Part shown: one piece after another, positions 41,355 through 51,106 of the stretch
Position numbering within the stretch: the stretch's first letter is position 1
Layout: every line of letters begins with the position of its first letter
Source of the DNA: Epithemia pelagica
Lineage: Eukaryota; Bacillariophyta; Bacillariophyceae; Surirellales; Surirellaceae
Assembly (NCBI GenBank): GCA_946965045.2
Contig: OX337233.1
Coordinates: forward strand, 1,798,001-1,862,000
Length of the DNA stretch: 64,000 nucleotides
Direction: 5' to 3'
The notes under the pieces: generated by a model
Told to the model about the DNA's origin: nothing
What the model saw: the letters and a program-made list of their open reading frames with translations, nothing else
The model's database searches: none
Program-made: the position numbers and the translations under genes

Positions 41355-42767
41355 TTAAATATTTAGGACGCCCGCAATGGCCGCTTGACTATGAGGACCA
41401 ATTGCTTTCGAGCAGTCACGGAGGTAGTGTTTGATCGAGTCTTCTTGCCATCTGAGTCGGAAGGCAATTTGGGGAAGGGGAACTTGAACGTTCCACAACG
41501 CCACAGCGGCTGTGACGCGTGTAGAATGGGCAACGAGCAAGTGGGCGTGACGCCGGTGGTAATTGTGAGGGTTTGGGTACGCCTCCAGGCAAGCTTGACG
41601 GAGGGCTTTGATGATATCGGCCGACCGAAGGTAGGCTATTTTCCCCGGTTTTACCTGATAGGAGGCCAGGGGCAGGTGGGCTCCGACTTGGAGGGAGAGG
41701 GAGCGGCGGGCAATTGAACAGGATGCGAGCACGGGACAGAGATAAGGGTGGCCGGAACGACGGAAGATGCGTTTCGTGAAATTATGAGCGCTTTTGTCAT
41801 GCCGAAAGCGGATCTGGACTGCCGAGACGGTGTGCTCGTGTTTGGGGAGGGAAGCAAGTGGAAGCATGTCGTTCGCTTGAGTCAAGAAGACGAAGTCACT
41901 GGAGACAAAGGCAATAGGTCGGTCGTTCCAGGATGGATCATTGGGACAATTGGGAACGGCCGCGAAGACAAACTTTGAGCCAGAGGTTTGGGCAAATTCA
42001 CTGGCACGGGAGCCGGTGAAGAGGCCAAGCCGGACCCAGTCGAAGAGAGTTGCGTCAAGTGACGAAGGAGGGGCCCCGACTGCACGGCAATAGAGCACGC
42101 TAAGGATGGCATCGGTGATGGGTTCCTTACGATCGCGTGGACGTTGCCAGCGACGATGAAATTGTAATGGGTCGGATAGCATTGGGTGCAGCAGGGTTGA
42201 GTTGGTTGGGTTGGAGATGTTAACAGGGCGGTTGAGGGCAACCTGAAGTGCGGAATGGGCAGCAGTTACGTAAGATTGAATGGTATCTGCCGCCAGGTCG
42301 GACCTCCGGTAGTAGTTCTCGCCGTTTGTGACGTGATGTAGGTAAAGGTGGAGGATGTGTATGCATTCGTTATCGGTCAGGCGAGATAAAAGTTCGGGGG
42401 TGAGGTGATTGCGAGCGGACCATCGGGAAAAGTGAGCGCCTCGAGAGTCCAAAGTTCGATCATTCTTGTTCCTAGGTCGTCCTCGGTCCTGTTGAATTTG
42501 AAGTTCGTTAATATCACTGATAGCAACCTGGAGGGCACGCGGTAGGCGGTGGATGGGTCCAGCACTGGCTTGGACTGCTCGATAACGGAGGCCCAAGTGG
42601 GCGCAAGGGACGGGCGGGACAACAGGTCGGCATTGTGATTGAGCTCGCCCGCAATATGCGAGGCCTGTAATTGAACGGGAATAGGGGCAGAAGTGAGCAT
42701 GGCTTGAAAAAGACGAGCAAGACGACGAGTTGCGGGCCGCTTGGCACGGGCGGCATGGGAGAGCCAC
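41355..42767 (-). CDS. DIRS element tyrosine recombinase
   Basis: 470 aa; the N-terminus overlaps the RT ORF (42377-42767) in another frame, as usual in DIRS elements. Catalytic residues are visible: first Arg in LGLFTGSRASEF, His and second Arg in HSTRVTAAVALWN, and the Tyr in IKHYLRD near the end. It would insert a circular cDNA by strand exchange, which explains the lack of a target duplication. The true start is unclear because the early codons may only be part of the overlap; coding character begins near DINELQIQQ. Confidence 0.88.
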   Translation of the reverse strand: MALPCRPCQAARNSSSCSSFSSHAHFCPYSRSITGLAYCGRAQSQCRPVVPPVPCAHLGLRYRAVQASAGPIHRLPRALQVAISDINELQIQQDRGRPRNKNDRTLDSRGAHFSRWSARNHLTPELLSRLTDNECIHILHLYLHHVTNGENYYRRSDLAADTIQSYVTAAHSALQVALNRPVNISNPTNSTLLHPMLSDPLQFHRRWQRPRDRKEPITDAILSVLYCRAVGAPPSSLDATLFDWVRLGLFTGSRASEFAQTSGSKFVFAAVPNCPNDPSWNDRPIAFVSSDFVFLTQANDMLPLASLPKHEHTVSAVQIRFRHDKSAHNFTKRIFRRSGHPYLCPVLASCSIARRSLSLQVGAHLPLASYQVKPGKIAYLRSADIIKALRQACLEAYPNPHNYHRRHAHLLVAHSTRVTAAVALWNVQVPLPQIAFRLRWQEDSIKHYLRDCSKAIGPHSQAAIAGVLNI

Positions 42768-45229
42768 GAGAGCGCCGACGTGTTGTCGGTGCGCATGGAG
42801 ATGACAAGGGTCTGGGGTTGCGGGGTGGCGTGAGAAGCCACTCGCTGCAGGAACCAGAAGTTTATGAGAAGGACGACGAATTCAAGCAAGTTGATGTGCC
42901 ACAGGGCATCGGGCGTGTCTTGAGTTGGATCGGATAATTTGGTGGACTGCATATCTTTTGGCAGGATGAAGCCCAGGCGAAGTAAGTCGGGTTTGGTCAG
43001 TCTCCACATGAAGGGGTAGTGGGTGGATAACCAGCCTCCCAGCCCTTCAATGGAGGCGTCGCCCAAAATTTCAAATTGCGAAACCCGCGGGATGCATAAA
43101 GCAATGGGACGGGTCCAAATGTGGGTCCGAGAAGAATGGAGGGTGGCCAAGAGCGTTCGGAGGTCCATAACGGTTTCTCGGTTGAGGGTGAACCGGGTTT
43201 TGTGCCAAAAGGAGGCGGCACGGGTGGATTTGCCTGCTGCTGCGGTGGCACGGAGGCGGTCGTTGAGTGCATACTGTAGGGACAACGTGTAATAGATGCC
43301 CAAGAGTGAGACTGGGGCGCTGTGACGGACGAGGCCCAGAATCGTGGCCGCCATTTGCGGGGAAAGCCGACGCCCGTCGGAGGGCGTGGTGGGAAGGTCG
43401 AGGGCGTGTTGAAGATAGACCTGTAGTTGTGTCTGTTTATGGGACGGCCAGGAAATTGTCATAGTTCGAGTGTTGATGATATACCCCAAGAATTTCAGGC
43501 TGTGACTGATGTCACGCACAAATTTTATTGGATTAATAGGGTCGGGTCGATGGGGGTCTTCGTTGGGGAAGCCGAAGGTGACGTATGCGGCGAGAATACT
43601 GCTATTGACTAACCGGTGGATCTCCGAGCGGATGGCCGCTCCACCGGTGTCGTCAACGAACGGAGCATACACCGGACGAGGAAAGGAGGACGGTTGGGAT
43701 GCTAGCAAGTGGGAGGTGCCTTGATTGAGAGCGTCGGGAGTGGCGGTCGTTAAGGTTCTGAGGGTGCGGGGGGACGGAGGGGGTGGGATAGCAATGGTGT
43801 CCGCCAAGAGAGTACGAGCGGAAGTGAGCTCGGCAAGGTAACGAGAGAGATGGGCTCGTAGCTCCCCCGGTAGCATGTAGTAGGAAGGACTGTTTTTGGC
43901 GCCAAAAATCATTCCAATGGGTATGATTAGGAACCAGCCGAGGACGCTTGCAAATGCTAAGGCAGCGTTGGGGTTGTATGTGACCCGACGGAAGGCGGCA
44001 CTGATATCATCGGCGCTGAGCAGTATGTCTTCCGAGGGATGGTCAATACGCAGATTGTAGATGTACCGCAAAAAGCGTAGGAAAGCCGTGCCGTAAGCCA
44101 CCGCGGGGTTACAGTCATCGTCATGTCCAGCATCAGGAATTTGGGCATTGGTGTTGCCGTCATCAGTGTCTGTGATTTTGGAGCTTGGATCGATGCACAA
44201 GCGGCCGGTGTCGCCGATGCGGTGGGGTTTGGGCGCTACCCAGTTAATGAGTGAAATGAAAAGACCTGGGAGGAACCGCCAGATAATGCGGGGAAGGAAA
44301 AGATGATACTGTAGCTGTTCCTCTTTCTTGAACTTTTTGGTGATTTCCTCTAAGTTTTCTTGGACCCCGGGGTAGTTGTCAAGGAGGTTGCGTTGGGAAA
44401 CGGCAACGCGACTACAGGAATAGTGGCCTGCGAGAGGGGCGCCCAGGTGAAAAAGTTGCCAAGTGCGGGCATAGTCCAACCGTGGATAGTCCGGTGGGGG
44501 CTCAAAAGCTTTGACGCGGTCAATGATGTCGAAGGTGTCTGCCAGGCGTCTGTGATGATTATTGTAGATTCCGCCAAGCCAGCGGTACATGTCCGCATAG
44601 ACGAAGTTTGCGCGACAAAGGGCAACGGCAAGCAGAAAAGCCTTACGGAATGGAAGGGGTTGGGATTTGTCTTCGCAGGGGGGTATGCGACAGACAGCGA
44701 GAGAGGTGCCATGAGCAGCGGCAACGCGGAGACGATGATAGAAGTGGAAGCTTGGCGAGGAGGCGACTAGGTTTTGTTGGTCCTGTGGGGACAAAAAATC
44801 CCATGCGTAGTGACCGAGCAATTCAGGGGAAACAACATGGGGTGAGGTTGCAGCAAGGGGAGTGCCGTCAGGAGCAGCATGGGATGTGCCGACGTTGAGA
44901 CGGTCGGGACCGAAACCAATTCTTTTGCGATGGTGTGTGAACGACCAGAGAGGGAACAGGGGAAGAATTCCCCAGTTGGGCACCAAGGAGGAAGAGGCAA
45001 GGAGGAGTTGGGAGCGATCGGCGTCGGTCAAAAAGGGGTTGACGGTGGTTAACACCGTGTGCAACGTTGGCAACTCATAGGAGATCCGAGAGGGGGCAGC
45101 ACGTGGGTGAGAAGGAAATACTGGTAGCTTGGGGACAGTAGGGACAGCCTCAGTAGTGGGAGCGGGAAGGGAGAGGAGAAGATCTGCCGTAGAGGTGGGA
45201 TAAAATGTTTCTGGTGAAGTGGGAGGCAT
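42377..45229 (-). CDS. DIRS element reverse transcriptase / RNase H
   Basis: 950 aa. RT motifs in order: KPHRIGDTGRLCID, ILLSADDISAAFRRV (motif A), GMIFGAKNSPSYYM (motif B), VYAPFVDDTGG (catalytic FVDD in place of YxDD) and LKFLGYIINT. The RNase H follows: FEILGDASIEGLGGWL (Asp), INLLEFVVLL (Glu), MRTDNTSALSW (Asp) and HIAGELNHNADLLSR. The N-terminal 300 residues are linker-like. No stop or shift was seen. Confidence 0.92.
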   Translation of the reverse strand: MPPTSPETFYPTSTADLLLSLPAPTTEAVPTVPKLPVFPSHPRAAPSRISYELPTLHTVLTTVNPFLTDADRSQLLLASSSLVPNWGILPLFPLWSFTHHRKRIGFGPDRLNVGTSHAAPDGTPLAATSPHVVSPELLGHYAWDFLSPQDQQNLVASSPSFHFYHRLRVAAAHGTSLAVCRIPPCEDKSQPLPFRKAFLLAVALCRANFVYADMYRWLGGIYNNHHRRLADTFDIIDRVKAFEPPPDYPRLDYARTWQLFHLGAPLAGHYSCSRVAVSQRNLLDNYPGVQENLEEITKKFKKEEQLQYHLFLPRIIWRFLPGLFISLINWVAPKPHRIGDTGRLCIDPSSKITDTDDGNTNAQIPDAGHDDDCNPAVAYGTAFLRFLRYIYNLRIDHPSEDILLSADDISAAFRRVTYNPNAALAFASVLGWFLIIPIGMIFGAKNSPSYYMLPGELRAHLSRYLAELTSARTLLADTIAIPPPPSPRTLRTLTTATPDALNQGTSHLLASQPSSFPRPVYAPFVDDTGGAAIRSEIHRLVNSSILAAYVTFGFPNEDPHRPDPINPIKFVRDISHSLKFLGYIINTRTMTISWPSHKQTQLQVYLQHALDLPTTPSDGRRLSPQMAATILGLVRHSAPVSLLGIYYTLSLQYALNDRLRATAAAGKSTRAASFWHKTRFTLNRETVMDLRTLLATLHSSRTHIWTRPIALCIPRVSQFEILGDASIEGLGGWLSTHYPFMWRLTKPDLLRLGFILPKDMQSTKLSDPTQDTPDALWHINLLEFVVLLINFWFLQRVASHATPQPQTLVISMRTDNTSALSWLSHAARAKRPATRRLARLFQAMLTSAPIPVQLQASHIAGELNHNADLLSRPSLAPTWASVIEQSKPVLDPSTAYRVPSRLLSVILTNFKFNRTEDDLGTRMIELWTLEALTFPDGPLAITSPPNFYLA

Positions 45230-45286
45230 TTCATCAGACCACGGCGAACGGGCGCAAGTCGAACCTGGGCAATGATGTGCCGGTAG

Positions 45287-48200
45287 TCACGACGAGGGCG
45301 GGGGTTGTTGAGGGGCGTTTGGACGGTTCGGACGGTCTGAAGCCATGTGGGCTGCAAATTCCGGTGTAGGTTGGAGAAGGTGCCGAACGCGATCATGGTG
45401 ACAGAACTCCCAGAGCGGTTTAAGGGAGAATAAGGGCCAGTTGGAGATAGCCTGGGGAGAAAGGCAGACGTGGTGTCGATTGCATTGCAACGGTTGGCCT
45501 TCCGAGTTTGTGCGTGAACGATGGGGACCGGTGCACCCGACAACAGAGTTCTTGTCGATGTACATAAAGCAATATTGCTTTTGGTCGAAACGGGGAATGG
45601 TGAGGGAAGACGCGAGGTCGGCAAGGAGCTTACCTGAGTGGGTATAACGTTTTTTCCCTGCCGCAGTGAGGGTGACAAGCGGGACGAGAGCTTTTTGGCC
45701 AGGGCGACGCTGGGGTTGAGCGGAGTCAGAACGAGCACGCTTGGGCGGTGGTTGGTCGGCAGCACGGTCAGGAGGACGGTCCGAGGGAGAGCGACGCCGT
45801 TGGGCACGATCGTAGCGGTCAAGAGGAGAACGAGAGTCACCCCGGTGATCAGGACGAGATGGTAGGAGATAGTTGGGGGTGGAGCGGCAAAACAAGGGTG
45901 ACATGGAGTTGGTGTGTTGGTGGGAGAGTATTGTAGGAGCCGTAAATAATAGGGTAAAGGTGGATCTCCAATCCAAACAGTAGGTGAGATTTGAGTCGGT
46001 TGAGTGCGGGCTCACATCGTAGATGAGAGTGCACTGGGGAACAAAGCCTTCAGGGTCTGCGGTGGCGGGGCAAGCTATTTTGGTACGATTCTGGGCGCCC
46101 CAGCGGAGGAATTGTTGAAACAGGTCACAGGTGTGATGGAGAAGGGCCTGAGACAGTTGTAGCGTGTGACTGGGTTGCGAGGAAGCCAATGTCGACCATG
46201 CATCTCGAGTTTGCGCTTGATCAAACTGATGAGCTGCCCAAAGCAATTGACCGGCAAGGGGACCGCGGAGAAGAAAGGGGCTAAAACCTGGAGGGAATTG
46301 GGGGAAGGAGTCGTCGTTGGTGAGTACCGTGTTTAAGAAAAACACAATATGATGGAAGAACAGCTTAAACTGGGTGCAGGAGAGACCTTGTTGCGGGAGG
46401 CGACCCTCTGGGGACAAGGGGATGGACCAGAGGAAGTGCCAAGGAGTGAGGGATAGATATAATGACTTAGGGTCGTCGAGATGAAGAGTCTGACCTGCGT
46501 TGATTCGGAATGTTCTCAGTGCTTTGCGCGGGGCTTCTGCGTGAAGGAAAGACTGAGCAAAATCGACGCGGAACGGAGCCACCGGGTATTTGGAAGCTTC
46601 AATGGCGGCGGCGAGGAGGTCAATGGCCGCTACCTCGGCGGCAGAGCTGCGATGATCAGCGCCTGCGTAGGGCAGAACTTGGCGCAGCCAATCGTTGTTG
46701 AGATGGCTGGGGGTATGGAGAAGCTCGTGGGAATAGGAGGGACGTCTCGTGGTTGTGGGCAAGTTGGGGTCAACCAAACGTAGATCAGTAGGTAGAGCAA
46801 CGATGCCCAGGAAGGCCCATTGGACTACATGAGGTGGGAGTTGGTCTGTTTCCTGGAAAATAAAGCGGTCAAAAGTAAATTGACTGCGCTCTTCCATGGT
46901 GCGTCGGATGAGGGGAAGATACGCAGAGGAAGCCAAGGTGGAATGCACATATTTGAGCCGTGTGCTCGTAAACCAAGTTGGGTTGTCAACCGGGAGATAC
47001 CACGGTGAGGTAGTGGTGGAAACCAGGGGTGCGTCCCAGGCCTGACGTTGGTGTGCCAAGGGGTTGAAGGATTGGGAGTGGTAGGACTCCATGGCTGGAG
47101 AGGCTGGGTGATAATGAGTGGGTCGACGTGGTGGGTTGTGGGGTGCATGAGGAGAGGCGTTGGAATAGGCATTGGCTGTAGAGGTTGAAGGAGACCGCTG
47201 GAGGCGGGGGGGAGGAAGGGGGGGGGGGGGGAGGAAATGCTCCTGTCGCGAGGGAGGACGAGGCGGAAGTTGCTGAATGGGGGTTCGAGTGGTAAAGGGC
47301 GGTGGGTCCGGACCGACGAGGAGACGATTCTGATGGGGTTGAGGTGGCGGCTGCTGTGGTTCCAGCTGTTGAGGGGGTGGAGGAGCACGCTGTTGTGGTT
47401 CCATCGGCTGGGGTTGTAGAGGAGCACGAGAGACAGGGACTGGGACAGGAAACCCTGGCGAGGGGTCCAGGGCTGCTGGTGAGGAAATGCGAGCCGTTGG
47501 AGGGTGAAAGGCTGTAGGACGACGAGAGAGGCTTTCTGCGGGAGGTTCCAGAGGGAATGGTCGAACTTCCGGTGTCTGGAGAGAGGAAGGAGGGTTTTTT
47601 TGCGAGGGTTTGTCCGGGGAATCGACATTCAAACGGGTAACCGTGTTGGGTTGGGTTGGGTTGAGGGACGAAGATGGTGACCGATCGTGTGGGGTGGATA
47701 TGACGCGTTGAGCAAGATGATCGTTTGGGAGGTGATTCAAGAAATCCGGAAGGTATTTTTGGACATCAAAGGAAGAAAAGGATTTGAAACCGTAGGAGGT
47801 GGACCATGACTGTGTTTGAGGGCGAAAGAGGAAAGGAACGTATGTGTGGGTGTTGTCCACGTGAGGGATGTTTTGAGGGAGGAACAGGTCGACGTCTTGG
47901 GAGGATAGCATGTTTGCTTTCTCCCGAAAGAAAGTGAAGAATTTGGTTCGCATGGTATGCAACGGATTGTTTTGGAGGAGTGCATCTGAGAAAAGCTTGG
48001 TTGTAAGGGAGAAGAAAGGATGCACAAACAGGGCTTCATAAGGGTGGATACGAGCCGGATAAGAACGGGGAAGGTTGGTAGAGATGGGGACGTTCTTGAG
48101 GGTGGTGAGGTCGGATGCTATCTGCTTGGAAGTGTGCCAAACAGTAGCAAAGTCGTCGGCGCGTTGACTCACGGTGAGGAGCCAATCGTTGACAAAAGGG

Positions 48201-49261
48201 ACGTCAAGCCAAGAGAGAGTTGTTGCCAAGTCTTTGAGATGGGAAGAACGAGTGGCTGGCATCGGGTTGTAGGTTTGATTCCAACCAAGAATAGCGTTAA
48301 TTAAACTGGCGGAGTCAGGAATGGAGGCAGGATCGAAAAGGAGACCAATAGGAAGATGATGATGACGAGGAAGGGGAAGGGCGGAAAGAGCAATCCAGGA
48401 GCCCTCGATAGGAGAAGTGTTCTCAACGGGAATTGTGAGAATGGGTTCGTCGACGCGATGGAGGCGCGAGAAAATTTGATGGGCATGTGGGGGGGAGTCT
48501 TGGGAGGGGATCCAAAGAGAATGCCACGGGTCGTCAGGCGAGTGGAGGCGTGACGTAAACTGTTCAAGGATAACAGTGGAAAATAGGGCTCGGTGAGCAC
48601 GGAGGGAGGCCAGTATGGAACTGGGGTGGGAAGTAATCCACGAGTAGGGGTTAAGTTGTGAAATGGATTGGGGACGGATGCCCGATTGGAAAGCGAACGC
48701 GGGGGCAATTAACGTTGTAGGAAAACGAAACTGCGAGGAGCTGATTTTCTGCGGGGTATCGGAAAATACATGTGCTTGCAAGCCTTTTCCATTGAAGGCA
48801 AACGCCGTGGGCCCGAGGACAACCAGGTAAGGGCCGGACGGGGGTGGGATTTTGGAGGAAAGCTTGCTGGGATCGGTGGTGGGAGCCGAGTCAAGCTGGA
48901 CAACGGCTAGGAAGCCGGCAATAGTAGGTGAGTCCGCAGCCAGGGTATACTTGGCAGGGGAAGTAACTACGGTAGCGTCGGGAGAGGAATTATTTGGCCC
49001 AAAATTCAAGGAAAGAAGATTGGCCAAAAATTCCTTCTGGATTTCCTTGGATTTTTCTTCAGGGGACAAGAAAATAAAGTCTTTAGAGTTTTGGAGATCG
49101 GTAGGGTGAAGAGGAGACATGCCGGAGAACTGATTTGGATAGGTTGTGGTGGATGCCACAGGCTTGAACAAACCAGAGGGGGAAAATGAAAGGAACGACT
49201 GGGTTGTATCGGGAGAGATTAATCCGCGAAGGGTAGGATTAATAGCGAAAGATAACGACAT
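45287..49261 (-). CDS. DIRS element ORF1 (gag-like)
   Basis: About 1325 aa from the ATG at 49261; the open frame goes on to 49393. It has a very Pro/Ser/Gln-rich middle (residues about 550-750) and a basic Arg/Asp stretch (SPLDRYDRAQRRRSPSDRPPDR). A Cys/His cluster near the C-terminus (YCFMYIDKNSVVGCTGPHRS, CNRHHVCLS) may be a zinc-binding nucleic-acid site. Its length and position before RT fit DIRS ORF1, but no domain can be named. Confidence 0.7.
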   Translation of the reverse strand: MSLSFAINPTLRGLISPDTTQSFLSFSPSGLFKPVASTTTYPNQFSGMSPLHPTDLQNSKDFIFLSPEEKSKEIQKEFLANLLSLNFGPNNSSPDATVVTSPAKYTLAADSPTIAGFLAVVQLDSAPTTDPSKLSSKIPPPSGPYLVVLGPTAFAFNGKGLQAHVFSDTPQKISSSQFRFPTTLIAPAFAFQSGIRPQSISQLNPYSWITSHPSSILASLRAHRALFSTVILEQFTSRLHSPDDPWHSLWIPSQDSPPHAHQIFSRLHRVDEPILTIPVENTSPIEGSWIALSALPLPRHHHLPIGLLFDPASIPDSASLINAILGWNQTYNPMPATRSSHLKDLATTLSWLDVPFVNDWLLTVSQRADDFATVWHTSKQIASDLTTLKNVPISTNLPRSYPARIHPYEALFVHPFFSLTTKLFSDALLQNNPLHTMRTKFFTFFREKANMLSSQDVDLFLPQNIPHVDNTHTYVPFLFRPQTQSWSTSYGFKSFSSFDVQKYLPDFLNHLPNDHLAQRVISTPHDRSPSSSLNPTQPNTVTRLNVDSPDKPSQKNPPSSLQTPEVRPFPLEPPAESLSRRPTAFHPPTARISSPAALDPSPGFPVPVPVSRAPLQPQPMEPQQRAPPPPQQLEPQQPPPQPHQNRLLVGPDPPPFTTRTPIQQLPPRPPSRQEHFLPPPPLPPPRLQRSPSTSTANAYSNASPHAPHNPPRRPTHYHPASPAMESYHSQSFNPLAHQRQAWDAPLVSTTTSPWYLPVDNPTWFTSTRLKYVHSTLASSAYLPLIRRTMEERSQFTFDRFIFQETDQLPPHVVQWAFLGIVALPTDLRLVDPNLPTTTRRPSYSHELLHTPSHLNNDWLRQVLPYAGADHRSSAAEVAAIDLLAAAIEASKYPVAPFRVDFAQSFLHAEAPRKALRTFRINAGQTLHLDDPKSLYLSLTPWHFLWSIPLSPEGRLPQQGLSCTQFKLFFHHIVFFLNTVLTNDDSFPQFPPGFSPFLLRGPLAGQLLWAAHQFDQAQTRDAWSTLASSQPSHTLQLSQALLHHTCDLFQQFLRWGAQNRTKIACPATADPEGFVPQCTLIYDVSPHSTDSNLTYCLDWRSTFTLLFTAPTILSHQHTNSMSPLFCRSTPNYLLPSRPDHRGDSRSPLDRYDRAQRRRSPSDRPPDRAADQPPPKRARSDSAQPQRRPGQKALVPLVTLTAAGKKRYTHSGKLLADLASSLTIPRFDQKQYCFMYIDKNSVVGCTGPHRSRTNSEGQPLQCNRHHVCLSPQAISNWPLFSLKPLWEFCHHDRVRHLLQPTPEFAAHMASDRPNRPNAPQQPPPSS

Positions 49262-49428
49262 GACAAAGGAAGCAAAGGCAAAGACAAGAAAGAAAGAAGA
49301 AAGGAAGAAAAACACCAACAGCAAACTTGATAGAGATTGCGTTGCTCCAAAAACTCTGAGCTCCATGGCTGCTGTTGGCAGACTCCTAGACATAGCTAGT
49401 GTGATCTAGCTAGACTACGTGTAGCTAC

Positions 49429-50166
49429 CTGAGTGTCCTGTCGCTGACGCACAATAGAATGAAATCATCCCTCATGGAGATTGACGGACCGTAATCTGCT
49501 ACTTTTCTATCGTTGATTTCCGATCCCATGTTGAGGAGTACACTTCTTGGAGGGTGTAAAGTGTCTATTTGCTTTCTGTATTCAACCAACTCGTAGTAAT
49601 AGTCAATAGGAACGTAGTAATCTTTTTCTAATTCCGTTAACTCATCGTAATGGTTTCTAATTTTGAAGTACTGTTGGATTTCTTTAACAACTTCTGCTTT
49701 GTGGTGTTTTAAAACGAGGCGATAGGCAGCTTTGGCCTTATCCAACATTTCTTTCATAAAGTTGGGCTAGCATCCAAAGGAGATCTGTCTCTTCTGAAAA
49801 GTTTAAAATGCCCCAGTATGCGATGTATTCCTCTAAAGCGTTCATGAGAGTTGCCTCATCTCCTCGACTTTGAAGGGTTTCTATTTTCTTGACTTGATTT
49901 GGGTTAACATATCGGTCGACTTTATTTATGTTGTTGAACTCGAAAAAATAATCTTCGGTACTGCGCGACTGAATTAACAGGTTTTTGTTAATCTTTTTGG
50001 CTGTGTAACCCTTTTCGTAAGCTTCGTTTTCCTTCTTAAGATCTTTCTTGGTGAACTTTTCCTCTTTGTCTTGGGCATAAGATACAGTAATGCTGCAGAC
50101 CAATGTCAGCATAAAAAGGATTTTACAGAACTTGGGTGAACTGATGTGTGTTTTTATCCAGTACAT
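49429..50166 (-). pseudogene. bacterial PD40-repeat protein gene, proximal fragment with a frameshift
   Basis: It starts at the ATG at 50166 with a signal peptide (FCKILFMLTLVCSITVSYAQ, cleavage after A-Q), as in exported Bacteroidota proteins. A helical TPR-like part follows (EEYIAYWGILNFSEETDLLWMLAQLYE). A one-base shift in the 49738-49757 overlap separates this from MLDKAKAAYRLVLKHHKAE. The final visible part, SEINDRKVADYGPSIS, opens the PD40 propeller and is cut by the DIRS element after SDRTL. Family members are periplasmic or outer-membrane proteins, often fused to OmpA. It is divergent from lon, with about 195 bp between starts. Confidence 0.82.
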
Positions 50167-50360
50167 TAAATTAAATCGGCCCCTCCGGATAAATATAGGT
50201 ATATTACAAAATCGTTTGGCATAAGTATTGCAAAACTTACGCTTATATTCCAAAAATAGGGATTTTACTCGTATAGTTGCACTAATTGTGCCAATTTGAC
50301 AGAAGAGAATTAAAAAAAGTGAAGAAGGACACGATAGAAAACTTAGTTATAAACCAGCTA
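50167..50360. promoter_or_regulatory. bacterial divergent intergenic region
   Basis: 195 bp between the PD40 gene and lon, A/T-rich. It should contain the original promoters of both genes, but I cannot place -33/-7 type Bacteroidota boxes with confidence. Confidence 0.35.
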
Positions 50361-50552
50361 ATGAGTGAAGAGAAAAACGAAATGATTCCTCTTTTAACGG
50401 CTGAAAAAGAGAAAGAACTGCAGAATGAAGGGGTTCCTGACGTACTGACAATTCTTCCTGTCAAGAATACAGTCTTGTTTCCAGGGGTTGTACTACCAAT
50501 AACGGTTAGCAGAAAAAAATCAGTGAAGCTAGTGAAGAATTGCTACGGCAAT
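50361..50552 (+). pseudogene. lon: lon, 5' part (bacterial Lon protease), cut by hAT-3
   Basis: The likely start is the ATG at 50361 (MSEEKNEMIPLL). It encodes the beginning of the N-terminal substrate-binding domain (VLTILPVKNTVLFPGVVLPI). It is cut after YGN by hAT-3; the last 8 bp (ACGGCAAT, 50545-50552) are duplicated at 55171-55178. Joined to 55179-57446 it would give 819 codons with no stop, normal for Lon. Confidence 0.93.
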
Positions 50553-50569
50553 CAGGGTTTGGAAGTTGT

Positions 50570-50900
50570 AAATTCACTTTTTTCCAATTTGTACGAATTT
50601 AAGCACAAATTAGCCAATTTGGCCAAAATGAACTCAATTTTCTTTATTTTTCAACGCAAATTGACTCCAAAAACTCCATTTTCTCTCTTTTTCAATCAAA
50701 TTTCCATGTCACATTCAATTTTGTACTATTCTCATTCCAAATTAAATACGTAAGTTGATTCGCAGAGATTTAAAAATGAATTTTAACTTCAAACTCAATT
50801 CACCGTTCTTTATTATACGAATTCTATCACCAACTCAACTCGTTGTCTTCTAAGACAAAATTCGAATTCACAAATTTAACCATCATATTCAACATTATTA
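50570..50900. repeat. left subterminal repeat zone of hAT-3
   Basis: A/T-rich with many AATT-based words (CAAATT, CAATTTT, GAATTC, AACTCAATT). Together with 54,780-55,150 (GAATTCAATTCA, AATTCGTC, ACGAATT) it forms the subterminal regions of hAT-3. No gene lies in it. Confidence 0.65.
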
Positions 50901-51106
50901 TATCACACGATACACGGTACTCCATTGTATTTGAGTGACCATAACATACTTGAAACTTAACATATCTCTTTACCTTTTCTTGTCTTCTTGTTACCTCCTA
51001 TCTTCTTACTACAATTCTCCATTCGATGCATTGCAACTATCTCATACAGATATCTGACTCCCCAACCACAGCCACATCTTCCCTGTCTCCCAATACTTCT
51101 TTCTCT

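Larger units (their letters stand above)
39451..49428 (-). mobile_element. DIRS-like tyrosine-recombinase retrotransposon
   Basis: 9978 bp, inserted in the bacterial PD40 gene. Limits come from joining the bacterial frame (...DRTL-S-KQFAEG...); a shared dinucleotide makes them uncertain by 2 bp. There is no target-site duplication, as expected for DIRS elements. The minus strand encodes ORF1 (gag-like), RT-RNase H and an overlapping tyrosine recombinase. The plus strand carries two small ORFs that converge on the recombinase. A short imperfect inverted repeat is near the ends (CTAGGAGTC and CTGCCAACAGC at 39516-39545 and 49367-49387). All large ORFs are open, so the copy may be active. Confidence 0.83.

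Noticed and set aside
45049-45840. A 263-codon minus-strand ORF overlapping RT and ORF1
   Set aside because: It is an alternative frame of ORF1 and RT, with no recognisable motif.
46825-47628. A Pro-rich 267-codon minus-strand ORF
   Set aside because: Alternative frame of the Pro/Gln-rich part of ORF1.
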